DNA from: Knoellia koreensis
Lineage (GTDB): Bacteria > Actinomycetota > Actinomycetes > Actinomycetales > Dermatophilaceae
NCBI RefSeq assembly: GCF_013041615.1
Contig: NZ_JABEPQ010000002.1
Span: 186,001 to 250,000, forward strand
DNA: 64,000 nt
Direction: 5' to 3'
Numbering within the stretch: position 1 is the first letter of the stretch; the number at the start of each line of letters is the position of its first letter. The translations under genes and the position numbers were made by a program. The notes beneath the pieces were generated by a model. The model saw only the letters and a list, made by a program, of their open reading frames with translations. It had not been told where the DNA came from and did no database searches. Shown here piece after piece: positions 17,762 through 28,819 of this stretch.

Positions 17762-18288
17762 GAGGGAGTGCTTTCTGTGCGAGCGAGCAGGGCGAGGGCA
17801 CGGTCGACGAGCTCGTCGACCGGGAGGGAGACATCGAGGACCGCTCCGAGCTCGTCGTCCTCGAGGGGCTCGAGGGTGGCGAACTGGCTGTCGATGAGGG
17901 CGGCGGGCATGAAGTGCGCCGGCCGGGCGGCGACGCGTCGGGCGAGGACGTCACGCTCACCGTGGAGGTGCAGGAAGAAGGTGCGCGTCGAGCCGGTCCG
18001 CAGAATGTCGCGGTAGGACCGCTTGAGGGCCGAGCAGCTGGCCACGCCGCCCGTGGGGTCGTGCGCGAGGAGCCAGGCGGCGATCGCCTCGAGCCAGGGT
18101 CGCCGGTCGTCGTCGTCGAGTGGTATGCCGGCGGACATCTTGGCGATGTTGGCCGCCGGGTGGAAGTCGTCGGCGTCGGCGAACGGGACGCGCAGCCGCT
18201 GGGCCAGAGCTGCCCCGACGGTGGTCTTGCCGGAGCCGGAGACTCCCATGACGACGACCAGGGGTGGTGCTGTGCTGTTCGGGCTCAT
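17758..18288 (-). CDS. gntK: gluconokinase
   Basis: 176 residues from ATG 18288. Walker A is GVSGSGKTT (15-23). FADADDFHPAANIAKMSAG, followed by GIPLDDDDRRPWL, is diagnostic for thermoresistant-type gluconokinases (GntK/IdnK), as are CSALKRSYRDILR and PAHFMPAALIDSQFATLEP. It phosphorylates gluconate to 6-phosphogluconate for the pentose phosphate pathway. An octamer copy (18123) encodes the Gly-Ile-Pro and forces an ATA isoleucine codon. It is the first gene of the two-gene gluconate operon and is divergent from the GntR regulator. Confidence 0.96.
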   Translation of the reverse strand: MSPNSTAPPLVVVMGVSGSGKTTVGAALAQRLRVPFADADDFHPAANIAKMSAGIPLDDDDRRPWLEAIAAWLLAHDPTGGVASCSALKRSYRDILRTGSTRTFFLHLHGERDVLARRVAARPAHFMPAALIDSQFATLEPLEDDELGAVLDVSLPVDELVDRALALLARTESTPS

Positions 18289-18360
18289 CCGCGGGACTCC
18301 TTCGTCCGGCTCGGCGTGGGCGGCTCGTCCTCGGGCCGCCGCGCCCACTGTGCCACTCTA

Positions 18361-18405
18361 GAACCGCCTTATCAAGACTTCTGAGCAAATAACTCGGTTT
18401 TAAAG
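18361..18405. promoter_or_regulatory. A/T-rich divergent promoter/operator of the gluconate locus
   Basis: Between gntK and the regulator gene, about 45 bases are strikingly A/T rich (CTTATCAAGACTTC, CAAATAACTCGG, TTTTAAAG). AACCG (18362-18366) faces CGGTT (18394-18398). This is the most likely site for both promoters and for the GntR-family regulator. The exact operator is not resolved. Confidence 0.4.
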
Positions 18406-18446
18406 AACGGGTGACGGCGTCAAGACTGGTCTGGCAGGGTGGTGCC

Positions 18447-19202
18447 GTGCGCACCGAGGCCGGCTCCGACGGCATACCCACCGATGCCCTCTCCCATGGG
18501 CCACTGCACGCCGGCGTGCTCGACGCCCTCGGCCAGGAGATCGTGTCGGGCACCGTGGCACCCGGCGACGTGTTGCGCATCGACCAGCTCGACGCGCGGT
18601 TCGGCGTCTCCCGCTCGGTCGTGCGTGAGGCCGTGCGGGTGCTCGACTCGATGGGGCTGGTGGAGACGCGGCGCCGGCTCGGGGTGCGGGTGCGGCCCCG
18701 CGAGCAGTGGAACCTCTTCGACCCGCGCGTGATCCGCTGGCGGCTCGCCGGACCGGGCCGCGAGGACCAGCTGGTATCACTCGGTGAGCTGCGGCGCGGG
18801 TTCGAGCCGGTGGCGGCCGAGCTGGCCGCCCAGCGCGCGACCCCCGACCAGTGCCGCGCCATGGCGGCGGCCGTCATGGAGATGACGGTGCACGCCAAGG
18901 CCGGCGACCTCGAGGCCTACCTGCGCGCGGACCAGGAGTTCCACGCCACGATGCTGCGGGCCTCGGGCAACGAGATGCTCGGGGCGCTCTCGACCGTGGT
19001 CGACGAGGTGCTCGCCGGCCGCACTCACCACGACCTCATGCCGCACTCCCCCAACCCGGCCGCGATCCGGCTGCACTCCGACGTGGCCAACGCAATCGGC
19101 GAGGGCGACGCCGCCACCGCCCACCGCAAGATGACCGAGATCATCGACGAGGCGAGCGACGCGGTCCGCGCCGCCAAGCAGGCGACCGACGACGCGGGCT
19201 AG
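18447..19202 (+). CDS. FadR-type GntR transcription regulator
   Basis: 251 residues from GTG 18447, with an alternative GTG at 18411 that adds 12 residues. The N-terminal winged helix contains LGQEIVSGTVAPGDVLRIDQ, FGVSRSVVREAVRVLDSMGL and VETRRRLGVRVRP. The C-terminal FCD domain has the all-helical ligand pocket with metal-binding-type motifs (DQEFHATMLRASGN, RLHSDVANAIGEGD). It is divergent from gntK-gntP and probably represses them until gluconate or 6-phosphogluconate binds. An octamer at 18470 lies in the N-terminal codons. The 3' end overlaps the convergent hydrolase gene by 4 bases. Confidence 0.9.
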   Translation: MRTEAGSDGIPTDALSHGPLHAGVLDALGQEIVSGTVAPGDVLRIDQLDARFGVSRSVVREAVRVLDSMGLVETRRRLGVRVRPREQWNLFDPRVIRWRLAGPGREDQLVSLGELRRGFEPVAAELAAQRATPDQCRAMAAAVMEMTVHAKAGDLEAYLRADQEFHATMLRASGNEMLGALSTVVDEVLAGRTHHDLMPHSPNPAAIRLHSDVANAIGEGDAATAHRKMTEIIDEASDAVRAAKQATDDAG

Positions 19203-20593
19203 ACCCCGCAGGTGTTGACGAGGTCACCGCTCGTCGGCCGCGGGTAGGTGCGGTCGGCGGGTGGTGTCGCGCCCTGCTCCACCCAGGCGGTCAGCGTGTC
19301 GAATCCCGCACGGGCACAAGGCAACAGCGGCCGCAGCTTGTCGGGGAACAGCGCGTAGAGGCCGTCGGTGTGGGTGCCGCCCTCGAACGTGTAGTAGCGG
19401 TGCAGGGTGCCCTTGCCGGCGTCGTCGATCAGCCGGTCGTAGACGTCGCTGTCGGTGCGTGGCGGCAACAGGGTGTCGAGCGACCCCTGCACGGTGATGA
19501 GCGGCTTGCCGATGTTGCCGGTGAGCTGCACCCGGGCGACGGCGTCCTTCACCGACTGGGGCCGCGAGGCGTAGTCGTAGTCGGCGTCGCAGTTCGGGGT
19601 TCCACTGGCGCAGTAGGGGATTCCCGCCTTCAGGTCACCGTCGTAGGTCGGGTCGAACTCCTCGCGGTAGATGCGCTGCGTGAGGTCCCAGTACACCTGG
19701 TAGTGGAACGGCCACAGGAACTCCGACCCGGGCGCGAAACCCGCCGCGATCATCGCGTCGTGCGCCGCAGGGTCGCCGGTCGCGGCATACGCGGGGTAGT
19801 TCTTCAGGGCCGTGGGCAGATAGGTGAGCAGGTTCGGGCCGTCCGCGCGGAAGAGCGTGCCCTCCCAGTCGAGCCCGCCGTCGTAGAGGTCGGGGCGGTT
19901 CTCCAGCTGCCAGCGCACGAGGTAGCCGCCGTTGGAGATTCCGGCCATGTAGGTCTGGCTCGGCGCCTTGGCGCGCACCTGCTTGACGACGCGTTTGGCG
20001 GCGATGGTCAGCTCGGTGACGCGGGTGTTCCACTCCGCCACCGAACCGCCGGGCGCCGAGCCGTCGTCCCAGAAGTTGAGCCCGACGTTGCCCTTGTCGG
20101 TCGAGGCGAACGCGTACCCCTGCGCCAGGACGTGGTCGCTGATGATGAAGTCGTTGGCGTACTGCGCGCGGTTGCCGGGGGCGCCGCTGACGACGAGCCC
20201 GCCGTTCCAGTTGTCGGGGATGCGGATGACGAACTGGCTGTCGTGCTTCCATCCGTTGTTGGTGTTGCCGGTCGAGGTGTCCGGGAAGTAGCCGTCGACC
20301 TGGATGCCCGGCACGCCGCTGGGGTTGACCGTGCCTGCCGCGTGCAGCCCGGCGTAGTCGGCCGGGTTCGTGTGCCCCGACGCGACCGTGCCCGCGGTCG
20401 TGAGGTCGGCGAGGCACGCGGTCTTCTGCATCTCGGCGCCCGGCACGCGCACCTTCGACTCGCGGGCGCAGTGGCTGCCCCCGGGCTTGTCGGCGCTGGC
20501 AGGCCCGGCAGTCGCGAGGGCGCCGGTGGCGGCGAGCGCAGCAGTGGCCAGGACGGCGGCGAGGCGGTGGCGGGACGTCGTTGTCGGGCGCAT
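19199..20593 (-). CDS. secreted alpha/beta hydrolase, tannase or 3-hydroxybutyrate-oligomer hydrolase like
   Basis: 464 residues from ATG 20593. The signal peptide is RHRLAAVLATAALAATGALA with cleavage near GPASA. The nucleophile elbow GISNGG lies in YMAGISNGGYLVRW. Other features are RIPDNWNGGLVVSGAPGNR, LITVQGSLDTLLPPR (acid-residue region) and FEGGTHTDGLY with the likely catalytic histidine. This pattern resembles secreted tannase/feruloyl esterases and 3HB-oligomer hydrolases. Substrate choice between them is not possible from sequence alone. Several cysteines suggest disulfides. It is convergent with the GntR gene and looks monocistronic. Confidence 0.72.
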   Translation of the reverse strand: MRPTTTSRHRLAAVLATAALAATGALATAGPASADKPGGSHCARESKVRVPGAEMQKTACLADLTTAGTVASGHTNPADYAGLHAAGTVNPSGVPGIQVDGYFPDTSTGNTNNGWKHDSQFVIRIPDNWNGGLVVSGAPGNRAQYANDFIISDHVLAQGYAFASTDKGNVGLNFWDDGSAPGGSVAEWNTRVTELTIAAKRVVKQVRAKAPSQTYMAGISNGGYLVRWQLENRPDLYDGGLDWEGTLFRADGPNLLTYLPTALKNYPAYAATGDPAAHDAMIAAGFAPGSEFLWPFHYQVYWDLTQRIYREEFDPTYDGDLKAGIPYCASGTPNCDADYDYASRPQSVKDAVARVQLTGNIGKPLITVQGSLDTLLPPRTDSDVYDRLIDDAGKGTLHRYYTFEGGTHTDGLYALFPDKLRPLLPCARAGFDTLTAWVEQGATPPADRTYPRPTSGDLVNTCGV

Positions 20594-20677
20594 GGGGTCA
20601 TGGTTCGCCTCGCGGGCGCGCCGACCAATGTGGGTGCGGCACACAAACAAGGTATGCCGCGTGTGCGTCTTTGCAGG

Positions 20678-21139
20678 TCAGGACGCCTGCGCGCGCAGCA
20701 CGTCGCGGGTGATCTCGACCTGGCCGCGGTGCTGGGCGAGCTCCTCGTAGACGTGCAGGAGTACCTCACCCTGCGTGGCGTAGGTGTCGTGGTGGTGACG
20801 GCCCCGCGGAGGGTTCGCCGGCGGCATACCCGCGTCTGCCTCGCCCACCCACCCGGCGAAGTCCGCGCGCAAGCGGTCAGTTGCGGCGGCGAGGTCCGCG
20901 ACCGGACCGGTCGCGCTGAACTCGGCATCGCGGTCGCGCGGGACCTCGCGGCCGAGGTTGACGGTCGAGCCCCAGTAGGCGCACACGCCGAGGCAGTGGG
21001 TCAGGATCGCGTACGGGCTGTTGGCTCCGGGCAGGTCCGGGCGACGGTCGGCGAGACCGTCGCCGAGGTCGGTGACGGTGTCGCGCATGGCGACCAGCGC
21101 CTCGTCGCAGAACCGGAGGTAGGTGTCCTTGTCGATCAC
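20678..21139 (-). CDS. DinB-superfamily (DUF664-like) protein
   Basis: 153 residues from GTG 21139. It forms a four-helix bundle in which the metal-binding histidines are visible in ILTHCLGVCAYWG (near residue 48) and HVYEELAQHRGQVEITRDVL. The family includes bacillithiol- and mycothiol-dependent transferases and maleylpyruvate isomerase-like enzymes. In an actinobacterium a mycothiol-dependent S-transferase is a reasonable guess, not a demonstration. It is 40 bp downstream of ligA on the same strand. Confidence 0.75.
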   Translation of the reverse strand: MIDKDTYLRFCDEALVAMRDTVTDLGDGLADRRPDLPGANSPYAILTHCLGVCAYWGSTVNLGREVPRDRDAEFSATGPVADLAAATDRLRADFAGWVGEADAGMPPANPPRGRHHHDTYATQGEVLLHVYEELAQHRGQVEITRDVLRAQAS

Positions 21140-21179
21140 GGAGCGAGACTACGAGACCGCACCGTCAGGCCACACTGCG

Positions 21180-23414
<2,235 letters not shown>

Positions 23415-23540
23415 TCACGCAGACGCGGGCACGCGGCATACGGCAGGGAACTCACGAAGCGGCCGAACCGTAGCCAAAGCACAGGTCTACCGGAGAGTAT
23501 GAGGGCCTGGTCCCGACCCCACGACGCAATGGAGCGCCCG

Positions 23541-25034
23541 ATGACCAACATCGCCACCGACCTCACGACCACGGCCGCCAAGGACCCCGAGCAGTCCGCG
23601 GTCCGGATCAACGGCCAGAGCATGAGCTACGCGCAGCTGCACGCCGCCGCGGCGAAGGTCGCCGGCTCGCTGCGCGCCGCGGGCATCGAGCCCGGCGACC
23701 GGGTCGCGATCATCCTGCCGAACGTCCCGGCCTTCCCGGTCGTCTTCTACGGCATCCTGCTCGCGGGCGGCGTGGTCGTGCCGATGAACCCGCTGCTCAA
23801 GTCCGGCGAGATCGACTACTTCTTCACCAACTCCGGGGCGAAGGTTGCGTTCGTGTGGCCGGATTTCGTCGCCGAGGCAACCAAGGGCGCCCAGAACAGC
23901 GGCACCACGATCGTCGAGTGCAGCCCGACGGGTCCCGTCGAGGGCGTGCTGCCCGAGGGCGACCCCATCGTCGAGCCGGTCGAGCGGGCCGATGACGACG
24001 ACGCGCTGATCCTCTACACCTCGGGCACCACGGGCCGGCCCAAGGGCGCCGAGCTCACCCACTCCAACATCCACCTCAACGCCCGGCGCAGCTCGGTCGA
24101 CATCCAGCACACGACCTCCGAGGACGTCGTCATGGGCTGCCTGCCGCTGTTCCACGTGTTCGGCCTCGTCGTGGGTATGCACGCGGCCGTTCTGGCCGGC
24201 GCGTCGCTCGCGCTCATCCCGCGCTTCGACCCCGAGCAGGCCATCGAGGTGATCGAGAAGGAGCGCGTCACGATCATGCTGGGCGTGCCGACGATGTATG
24301 CCGCGATCCTCAACCACCCGAAGTCCGACGGCATGGACGCGTCGTCGCTGCGCACCTGCTGCTCGGGCGGCTCGGCGATGCCGCACGAGGTGCAGAAGGC
24401 GTTCGAGGACAAGTTCGGCTGCATCATCCTCGAGGGTTACGGGCTGTCGGAGACCTCGCCCGTCGCGTCGTTCAACATGCCCGACCGCGAGCGCAAGCCC
24501 GGCACGATCGGGGTTGCGATCCCCGGCTGCGAGATGAAGCTGGTCGGTGCCGACGGCCAGGACGTCGGCGCCGGGGAGGGCGTCGGCGAGATCGCGATCC
24601 GCGGCGACAACGTCATGAAGGGCTACTGGCAGAACCCGGAAGCCACCGCCGAGGCCATCCCCGACGGCTGGTTCCGCACCGGCGACCTCGCCACGGTCGA
24701 CGAGGACGGCTACTACACGATCGTCGACCGCAAGAAGGACATGATCCTGCGCGGTGGCATGAACGTGTACCCGCGCGAGGTCGAGGAGACGCTCTACCAG
24801 CACCCAGACGTGCTCGAGGCCGCCGTGGTCGCGGTGCCCGACGACCTGCTCGGTGAGGAGGTCGGCGCCGCCGTGGCGCTCAAGCCGGACGCCAAGGCCT
24901 CGCTCGAGGACATCAAGCAGTTCGTCAAGGACAACCTCGCCGCCTACAAGTACCCGCGCCACATCTGGCAGGTCGAGGAGCTGCCCAAGACCGCCACCGG
25001 CAAGATCCTGCGCCGTGAGGTCAGCAAACCCTGA
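23541..25034 (+). CDS. long-chain acyl-CoA synthetase (AMP-binding, FadD-like)
   Basis: 497 residues from ATG 23541, with GGAG six bases upstream; another in-frame ATG is at 23529. It has the AMP-binding P-loop LILYTSGTTGRPKGAELTH, then GYGLSETSPVASF, the hinge DRKKDMILRGGMNVYP, and the C-terminal catalytic lysine in KTATGKILRREV. It activates a carboxylic acid to the acyl-AMP and then to the CoA thioester, most likely a long-chain fatty acid. It is monocistronic, preceded by about 210 bp with an octamer (23434) and followed by a strong terminator. Confidence 0.93.
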   Translation: MTNIATDLTTTAAKDPEQSAVRINGQSMSYAQLHAAAAKVAGSLRAAGIEPGDRVAIILPNVPAFPVVFYGILLAGGVVVPMNPLLKSGEIDYFFTNSGAKVAFVWPDFVAEATKGAQNSGTTIVECSPTGPVEGVLPEGDPIVEPVERADDDDALILYTSGTTGRPKGAELTHSNIHLNARRSSVDIQHTTSEDVVMGCLPLFHVFGLVVGMHAAVLAGASLALIPRFDPEQAIEVIEKERVTIMLGVPTMYAAILNHPKSDGMDASSLRTCCSGGSAMPHEVQKAFEDKFGCIILEGYGLSETSPVASFNMPDRERKPGTIGVAIPGCEMKLVGADGQDVGAGEGVGEIAIRGDNVMKGYWQNPEATAEAIPDGWFRTGDLATVDEDGYYTIVDRKKDMILRGGMNVYPREVEETLYQHPDVLEAAVVAVPDDLLGEEVGAAVALKPDAKASLEDIKQFVKDNLAAYKYPRHIWQVEELPKTATGKILRREVSKP

Positions 25035-25040
25035 CATCGA

Positions 25041-25086
25041 GTCGAGTGCCTGAGACCGACCCTTGGGTAGGCCTCAGGCACTCGAC
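25041..25086. terminator. bidirectional terminator hairpin
   Basis: A perfect 14-bp stem: GTCGAGTGCCTGAG (25041-25054) with CTCAGGCACTCGAC (25073-25086), loop 18. It lies between the convergent acyl-CoA synthetase and EamA exporter. The right arm overlaps the exporter stop codon. Confidence 0.75.
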
Positions 25087-26054
25087 TTGGGTCGGCGCGC
25101 GGGCAGGCCGATGACGATCGCGCTGACGAGCACGATGGCGGCCCCGACGAGCTGCGGCCAGGCGAGGTGCTCGCCGAGCACGAGGACGCCGAGCAGCACC
25201 GACACGACCGGGATGAGGTAGGTGACGGTCGTCGAGACCGTCGCGCCCGCGGCCCGCACGACGTCGAACTGCAGCATGTACGCAAGCCCGGTGCCGACGA
25301 TGCCCAGCGCGAGCACCGCCAGCAGCGGCAGCCACACGCCACCACCCGAGGCGTCGGCGTGCCCCGACCACGGCGCGGCATACGCGTCGCGGTGCAGCAG
25401 CCACCAGACACCCAGCACGGGCACCATCAGCACCGACCCCACGAGGAGCAACGCGGTCGGCATCGACAGGCCACCCAGGTCGGCGTGCCCGAGGAACCGC
25501 CGGTTGTAGGTCCACCCCAGGCCGTAGCACGCACCTGCGACGAGGGTCATGCCGAAGCCCAGCAGGTCGGGGCGCCCGGCCGACTCCCACGGCTGCATGA
25601 TGACGACCACGCCGACGAACCCGATGAGCACCGCCGCCAGCTTGCGCGGCGACAACCGGTCGCTCGGCAGCAGCACGAGCGCGAAGAACACCGCGGCCAG
25701 GGGCGTCGTCGCGTTGCCGATGCCCGCGAGCGCCGAGGAGACGCGCTCCTCCCCCGCCGCGAACAGGCTGAACGGCAACGCGGTCAGGAACACGCCCGAC
25801 ACCGCGAGGTGGGCCCACGTGCGGCGTTCGCGCGGGAGCCGTCCACCCGTCAACGACAGCAGCACGAGGAGCGTCGCGGTGCCGGCGAAGATGCGCAGCC
25901 CCGAGATCTGCAGCGGCGCCATCGTGCGCAGACCGACCTTCATCAACAGGAAGCTCGAGCCCCAGATCACTGCCAGCGCAAGGTATTTCGCCTGCCAGGG
26001 CACTCGCACGCTCGTCGTCACCGGTGCCGTACCGGCCTGCGCCACACTGCTCAT
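25074..26054 (-). CDS. EamA/DMT-family exporter
   Basis: 326 residues from ATG 26054. Ten hydrophobic helices are arranged as two EamA repeats. The first begins YLALAVIWGSSFLLMKVGL and ends RKLAAVLIGFVGVVVIMQP. The second runs from DLLGFGMTLVAGACYGLGW to LVGAAIVLVSAIVIGLPAR. Such proteins export metabolites, amino acids or drugs. The substrate is unknown. The start is 7 bases from the MetE-like stop, so it is probably cotranscribed with that gene, hinting at amino-acid or thiol metabolism. Confidence 0.88.
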   Translation of the reverse strand: MSSVAQAGTAPVTTSVRVPWQAKYLALAVIWGSSFLLMKVGLRTMAPLQISGLRIFAGTATLLVLLSLTGGRLPRERRTWAHLAVSGVFLTALPFSLFAAGEERVSSALAGIGNATTPLAAVFFALVLLPSDRLSPRKLAAVLIGFVGVVVIMQPWESAGRPDLLGFGMTLVAGACYGLGWTYNRRFLGHADLGGLSMPTALLLVGSVLMVPVLGVWWLLHRDAYAAPWSGHADASGGGVWLPLLAVLALGIVGTGLAYMLQFDVVRAAGATVSTTVTYLIPVVSVLLGVLVLGEHLAWPQLVGAAIVLVSAIVIGLPARRPKSSA

Positions 26055-26061
26055 GGGCGGG

Positions 26062-27048
26062 TCAACCCTCCGCTCGTTCGGACCATTCCGCGGCCACGTC
26101 GACCGCTGCCCGTTGAACGCGCCAGGCCCCATCCGGTGTGAGCCCCGCCAGCCCGCACGCCGGGGTGGCGACGAGGGCATCCAGCCCGGCTCGCGGCATA
26201 CCGGCGTCGGCCCAGCCGCGCTCGACCTCCTCGACGGCGGCGCGCACCGACCCCGACCCGTCGGTCGGCAGGCATCCTGGCCACACCGCGACGCCGTCCT
26301 CGACGGTCGCGGCCACGGACTCCCACCGCTGCGGTGACAGGCCGGTCGTGTCGAGCGCGATGGCGGCGGTGCCGCTCTGGCGGAGCAGGGGCAGGGGTAT
26401 GCCGCGGTCGCAGCAGTGCACGACCGTCGCGTCCGCGTCGGGGGCGGCGGCGAGGACGTCGCGCAGGCCGCCGGCGACGACCTGGGGGTCGACCGCACGC
26501 AGGTGACCGTAGCCGCTGGCCGTGGACAGCCGTCCCTCGAGGACGGCCGGCAGCGACGGCTCGTCGAGCTGGAGCCAGAGCCGCGCACCGGGCACCAGTG
26601 CCTGCACCCGACCGAGGTGTTCGCGCAGCCCCTCGGCCAGCGACCCGACGATGTCGCGGACGGCGCCCTCGTCGGCGACGGCCTTCTCGCCGCGGTTCAG
26701 CTCGATGGTGGCCGCGAGCGTCCACGGGCCGGTGGACTGCACCTTGAGGTCGCCCTCGTAGCCGTCGAACGCCTCGGCGAGCTCGTCGAGGTCCTGGCGC
26801 CACAGGGCGGCGGTGCGCTCGGCGTCGCGTCCGGGCCGCTCGACGAAGCGCCAGCCGCTGGGCTGGAGGTCGACGTGCAGGTCGACCAGCAGGCCGGCCG
26901 CGCGGCCGACCATGTCCGAGCCGGGGCCGCGGGCGGGCAGCTCGGGCAGGTAGGGCAGCTGCCCGTCACCGAGGATGTCGCGCACCCCCTTGAGGGCCTC
27001 GCGGATGTCGGTGCCGGGAAGGGAGCCGATGCCGGATGCGCGCGCCAC
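26062..27048 (-). CDS. MetE C-terminal-like (cobalamin-independent methionine synthase family) protein
   Basis: About 328 residues from GTG 27048 (VARASGIGSLPGTD); the open frame extends upstream without protein-like character. GIGSLPGTDIREAL, STGPWTLAA, LWLQLDEPSLP and VVHCCDRGIPLPLL match the catalytic barrel of MetE, including a His-Cys zinc-ligand motif. The N-terminal half of classical MetE is absent. Such half-size proteins occur in actinobacteria and may use a corrinoid protein or another methyl donor, so methionine synthesis is not assured. It has three octamer-associated codons, including GGC-ATA-CCC at 26397. Confidence 0.82.
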   Translation of the reverse strand: MARASGIGSLPGTDIREALKGVRDILGDGQLPYLPELPARGPGSDMVGRAAGLLVDLHVDLQPSGWRFVERPGRDAERTAALWRQDLDELAEAFDGYEGDLKVQSTGPWTLAATIELNRGEKAVADEGAVRDIVGSLAEGLREHLGRVQALVPGARLWLQLDEPSLPAVLEGRLSTASGYGHLRAVDPQVVAGGLRDVLAAAPDADATVVHCCDRGIPLPLLRQSGTAAIALDTTGLSPQRWESVAATVEDGVAVWPGCLPTDGSGSVRAAVEEVERGWADAGMPRAGLDALVATPACGLAGLTPDGAWRVQRAAVDVAAEWSERAEG

Positions 27049-27094
27049 GTCAGCGAGGTTAGACCCCGCCACCGACGGCGCAGACGCCGCCCGA

Positions 27095-27162
27095 CGACCA
27101 CGGTCGGCCCCGGTGTGCCATGCGCCCGCACGCATCCGGGCTCCGCCCGGTGACCGTGGTCG
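27095..27162. terminator. long-loop inverted repeat, possible terminator
   Basis: CGACCACGGTC (27095-27105) pairs perfectly with GACCGTGGTCG (27152-27162). Inside, CCGGG (27136-27140) faces CCCGG (27146-27150). It lies between the YjbR stop and the MetE-like start on the same strand, where a terminator for the former would be expected. The stem is GC-rich, but there is no T-run. Confidence 0.4.
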
Positions 27163-27198
27163 CCCGTCCGCCATGGGGCGAGGGTGGGGACGGGGTGG

Positions 27199-27594
27199 CT
27201 AGGTGGCCACCCCGCCCGAGCTCTCGTATGCCGCGAGCAGCCGCTTGGGCGCGACCAGTCGCCATGCGTCCTCGACGACCTCGTCCACGCGGTCCCAGTC
27301 GACCTCACGGTCGAGCCAGACTCCGACCCAGCCGCGGTGGCCGACGTAGGGCGGGCGGAAGTAGCCGTCCGGGTCGTCGTCGACCAGCCGCTCCTGGACG
27401 CCTTCGGGCGCCGCCGCCCAGAAGGCGACCCGCTCGTCATGGTGGTGGTCGGCGGCCATGACGAACAGCTTCTTCCCACCCGCGAACCAGCACTCCTCGC
27501 CGTGCGAGAGGCGTTGCTCGGTCTGCGGGAAGGCCAGGCACAGGTCACGCACCCGCGCCAGAGGTGAGCCGGGACGGATCTCTCGCTGCCGCAT
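27199..27594 (-). CDS. MmcQ/YjbR-family protein
   Basis: 131 residues from ATG 27594. The family core is visible: VRDLCLAFPQTEQRLSHG, GGKKLFVMAA, VGHRGWVGVWLDREVDWDRV and a final helix EDAWRLVAPKRLLAAY. This is a CyaY-like/MmcQ fold of unknown biochemical role, often implicated in DNA binding. A second, distinct YjbR-type protein is encoded at 41877-42299. The C-terminal Ala-Ala-Tyr is an octamer copy (27226). Confidence 0.85.
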   Translation of the reverse strand: MRQREIRPGSPLARVRDLCLAFPQTEQRLSHGEECWFAGGKKLFVMAADHHHDERVAFWAAAPEGVQERLVDDDPDGYFRPPYVGHRGWVGVWLDREVDWDRVDEVVEDAWRLVAPKRLLAAYESSGGVAT

Positions 27595-27635
27595 ACCCGC
27601 CAGCCTTGCCACGGCCGGGGCCACGGTCAACAGGC

Positions 27636-28193
27636 TCAGCGGCGGCGGCCGACCTTCACCTGGTAGCGCGCGGGCACGGTGCCGTCGGTCGCGAGCTGGA
27701 GCTGCTCGGCCACGGCCTGCACCGCGGCGCCCGCGGTCGACAGTGGCGTGAGCGGATCGATCGTCGCCGTGAGCTCGACCGCGCCGTCATGCGGCGGGCC
27801 GAGGATGCGGCCCTTGGCCTTCTCCACGCCCGGCTGCGCCGCGAGGGCGTCCGCAGCGGTCCCGGCGAGCGCGCCGAGGTCGAGCACGAGCCGGCCGTTC
27901 GGAGCCGAGCCCGGCAGCGGGCGGTTGGAGCGGCCCCGGGTGACCCGGTGCCCGACGATCCAGCGCAGCACCAGCAGCGCCAGCAGCACGCCGACGAGAC
28001 CCGTGGCCCAGGGCCACCAGGCCTGCTTCGGGAGGTCGGCGACGACCGGCAGGTTGAGGGGGCCCACGAGCGGGTCACGGAACCACTGGCTGGTGTCGAG
28101 CCGCCACACGAGCAGGGCGGCGCCGGCGGCGATCAGCAGTAGGCCGAGGACGATCGAGGCGAACCGGTCCAGGGCAGCCGTGGCACGGCTCAT
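27636..28193 (-). CDS. amaP: AmaP-like alkaline shock membrane-anchor protein
   Basis: 185 residues from ATG 28193. Two membrane spans are present (ASIVLGLLLIAAGAALLVW and WWPWATGLVGVLLALLVLRW), then a cytoplasmic domain with GRLVLDLGALAGTAADALAA and VPARYQVKVGRRR. AmaP tethers Asp23 to the membrane in staphylococci; this topology and the gene company support the same role. It is last of six overlapping genes, and its ATG overlaps the previous stop by 4 bases. Confidence 0.8.
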   Translation of the reverse strand: MSRATAALDRFASIVLGLLLIAAGAALLVWRLDTSQWFRDPLVGPLNLPVVADLPKQAWWPWATGLVGVLLALLVLRWIVGHRVTRGRSNRPLPGSAPNGRLVLDLGALAGTAADALAAQPGVEKAKGRILGPPHDGAVELTATIDPLTPLSTAGAAVQAVAEQLQLATDGTVPARYQVKVGRRR

Positions 28194-28819
28194 GACACAT
28201 CCTCCTGTCCACCCGACTGGCGGGTCGACCGCACGCTGACACTGACACTGGGCTGGGGGTCGAGGCCTTCGAGCTGCTCGGTCACTGCCCGGGTGACGTC
28301 GTCGCGCAGCTCGCCCTTGTCGCGGTCGGCGCCGCGGACCTTCACCGACACGCGCCCGGGACGGGCGGAGACCCGAGCGTCCAGCACCCCGTCGATCGAC
28401 TGGGCGGCCGAGCGGGCCAGACGGTCCACGTCCTGCGCGGGGAGCCAGGCCCGGACGGGGCCACCTACTGCGAGGAACCGGCGGGGACGGCGGCGCAGCG
28501 CCTGCACGAGGCACCACAGGCCAACCAGCACGAGGACGACACCCACGGGGAGCATCCAGTCCGCCGGCTGGACGGCGCGGAACCACTCGAGCACCGGGGT
28601 GGACCAAGGCTGGCCCGAGGCCCACCCGGCCAGCACGACGGTGTCGCGGATCAGCACGACCGCCAGGGCGGTCAGGAGCAGCATCACGAGGACGGCGGGC
28701 ACCACGGCCGGCAGCCCGCCGAGGGCCGGGCCCAGGGTACGGGCACGCTGCTGCGGTGCGGCCTGGCTGGGCAGCGCCTCGGTGTGGCGCTCACCCCGGG
28801 TCGGTGCGGCGGTGCTCAT
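28190..28819 (-). CDS. DUF6286-type membrane protein of the Asp23 cluster
   Basis: 209 residues from ATG 28819. Two spans, LPAVVPAVLVMLLLTALAVV and WMLPVGVVLVLVGLWCLVQA, bracket an extracellular segment. The cytoplasmic C-terminal domain has IDGVLDARVSARPGRVSVKVRG followed by LRDDVTRAVTEQLEGL, a beta-alpha unit resembling Asp23-type domains. It is found only beside Asp23 genes in actinobacteria as far as I know. Overlaps of 4 bases occur at both ends, so expression is locked to its neighbours. Confidence 0.75.
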   Translation of the reverse strand: MSTAAPTRGERHTEALPSQAAPQQRARTLGPALGGLPAVVPAVLVMLLLTALAVVLIRDTVVLAGWASGQPWSTPVLEWFRAVQPADWMLPVGVVLVLVGLWCLVQALRRRPRRFLAVGGPVRAWLPAQDVDRLARSAAQSIDGVLDARVSARPGRVSVKVRGADRDKGELRDDVTRAVTEQLEGLDPQPSVSVSVRSTRQSGGQEDVS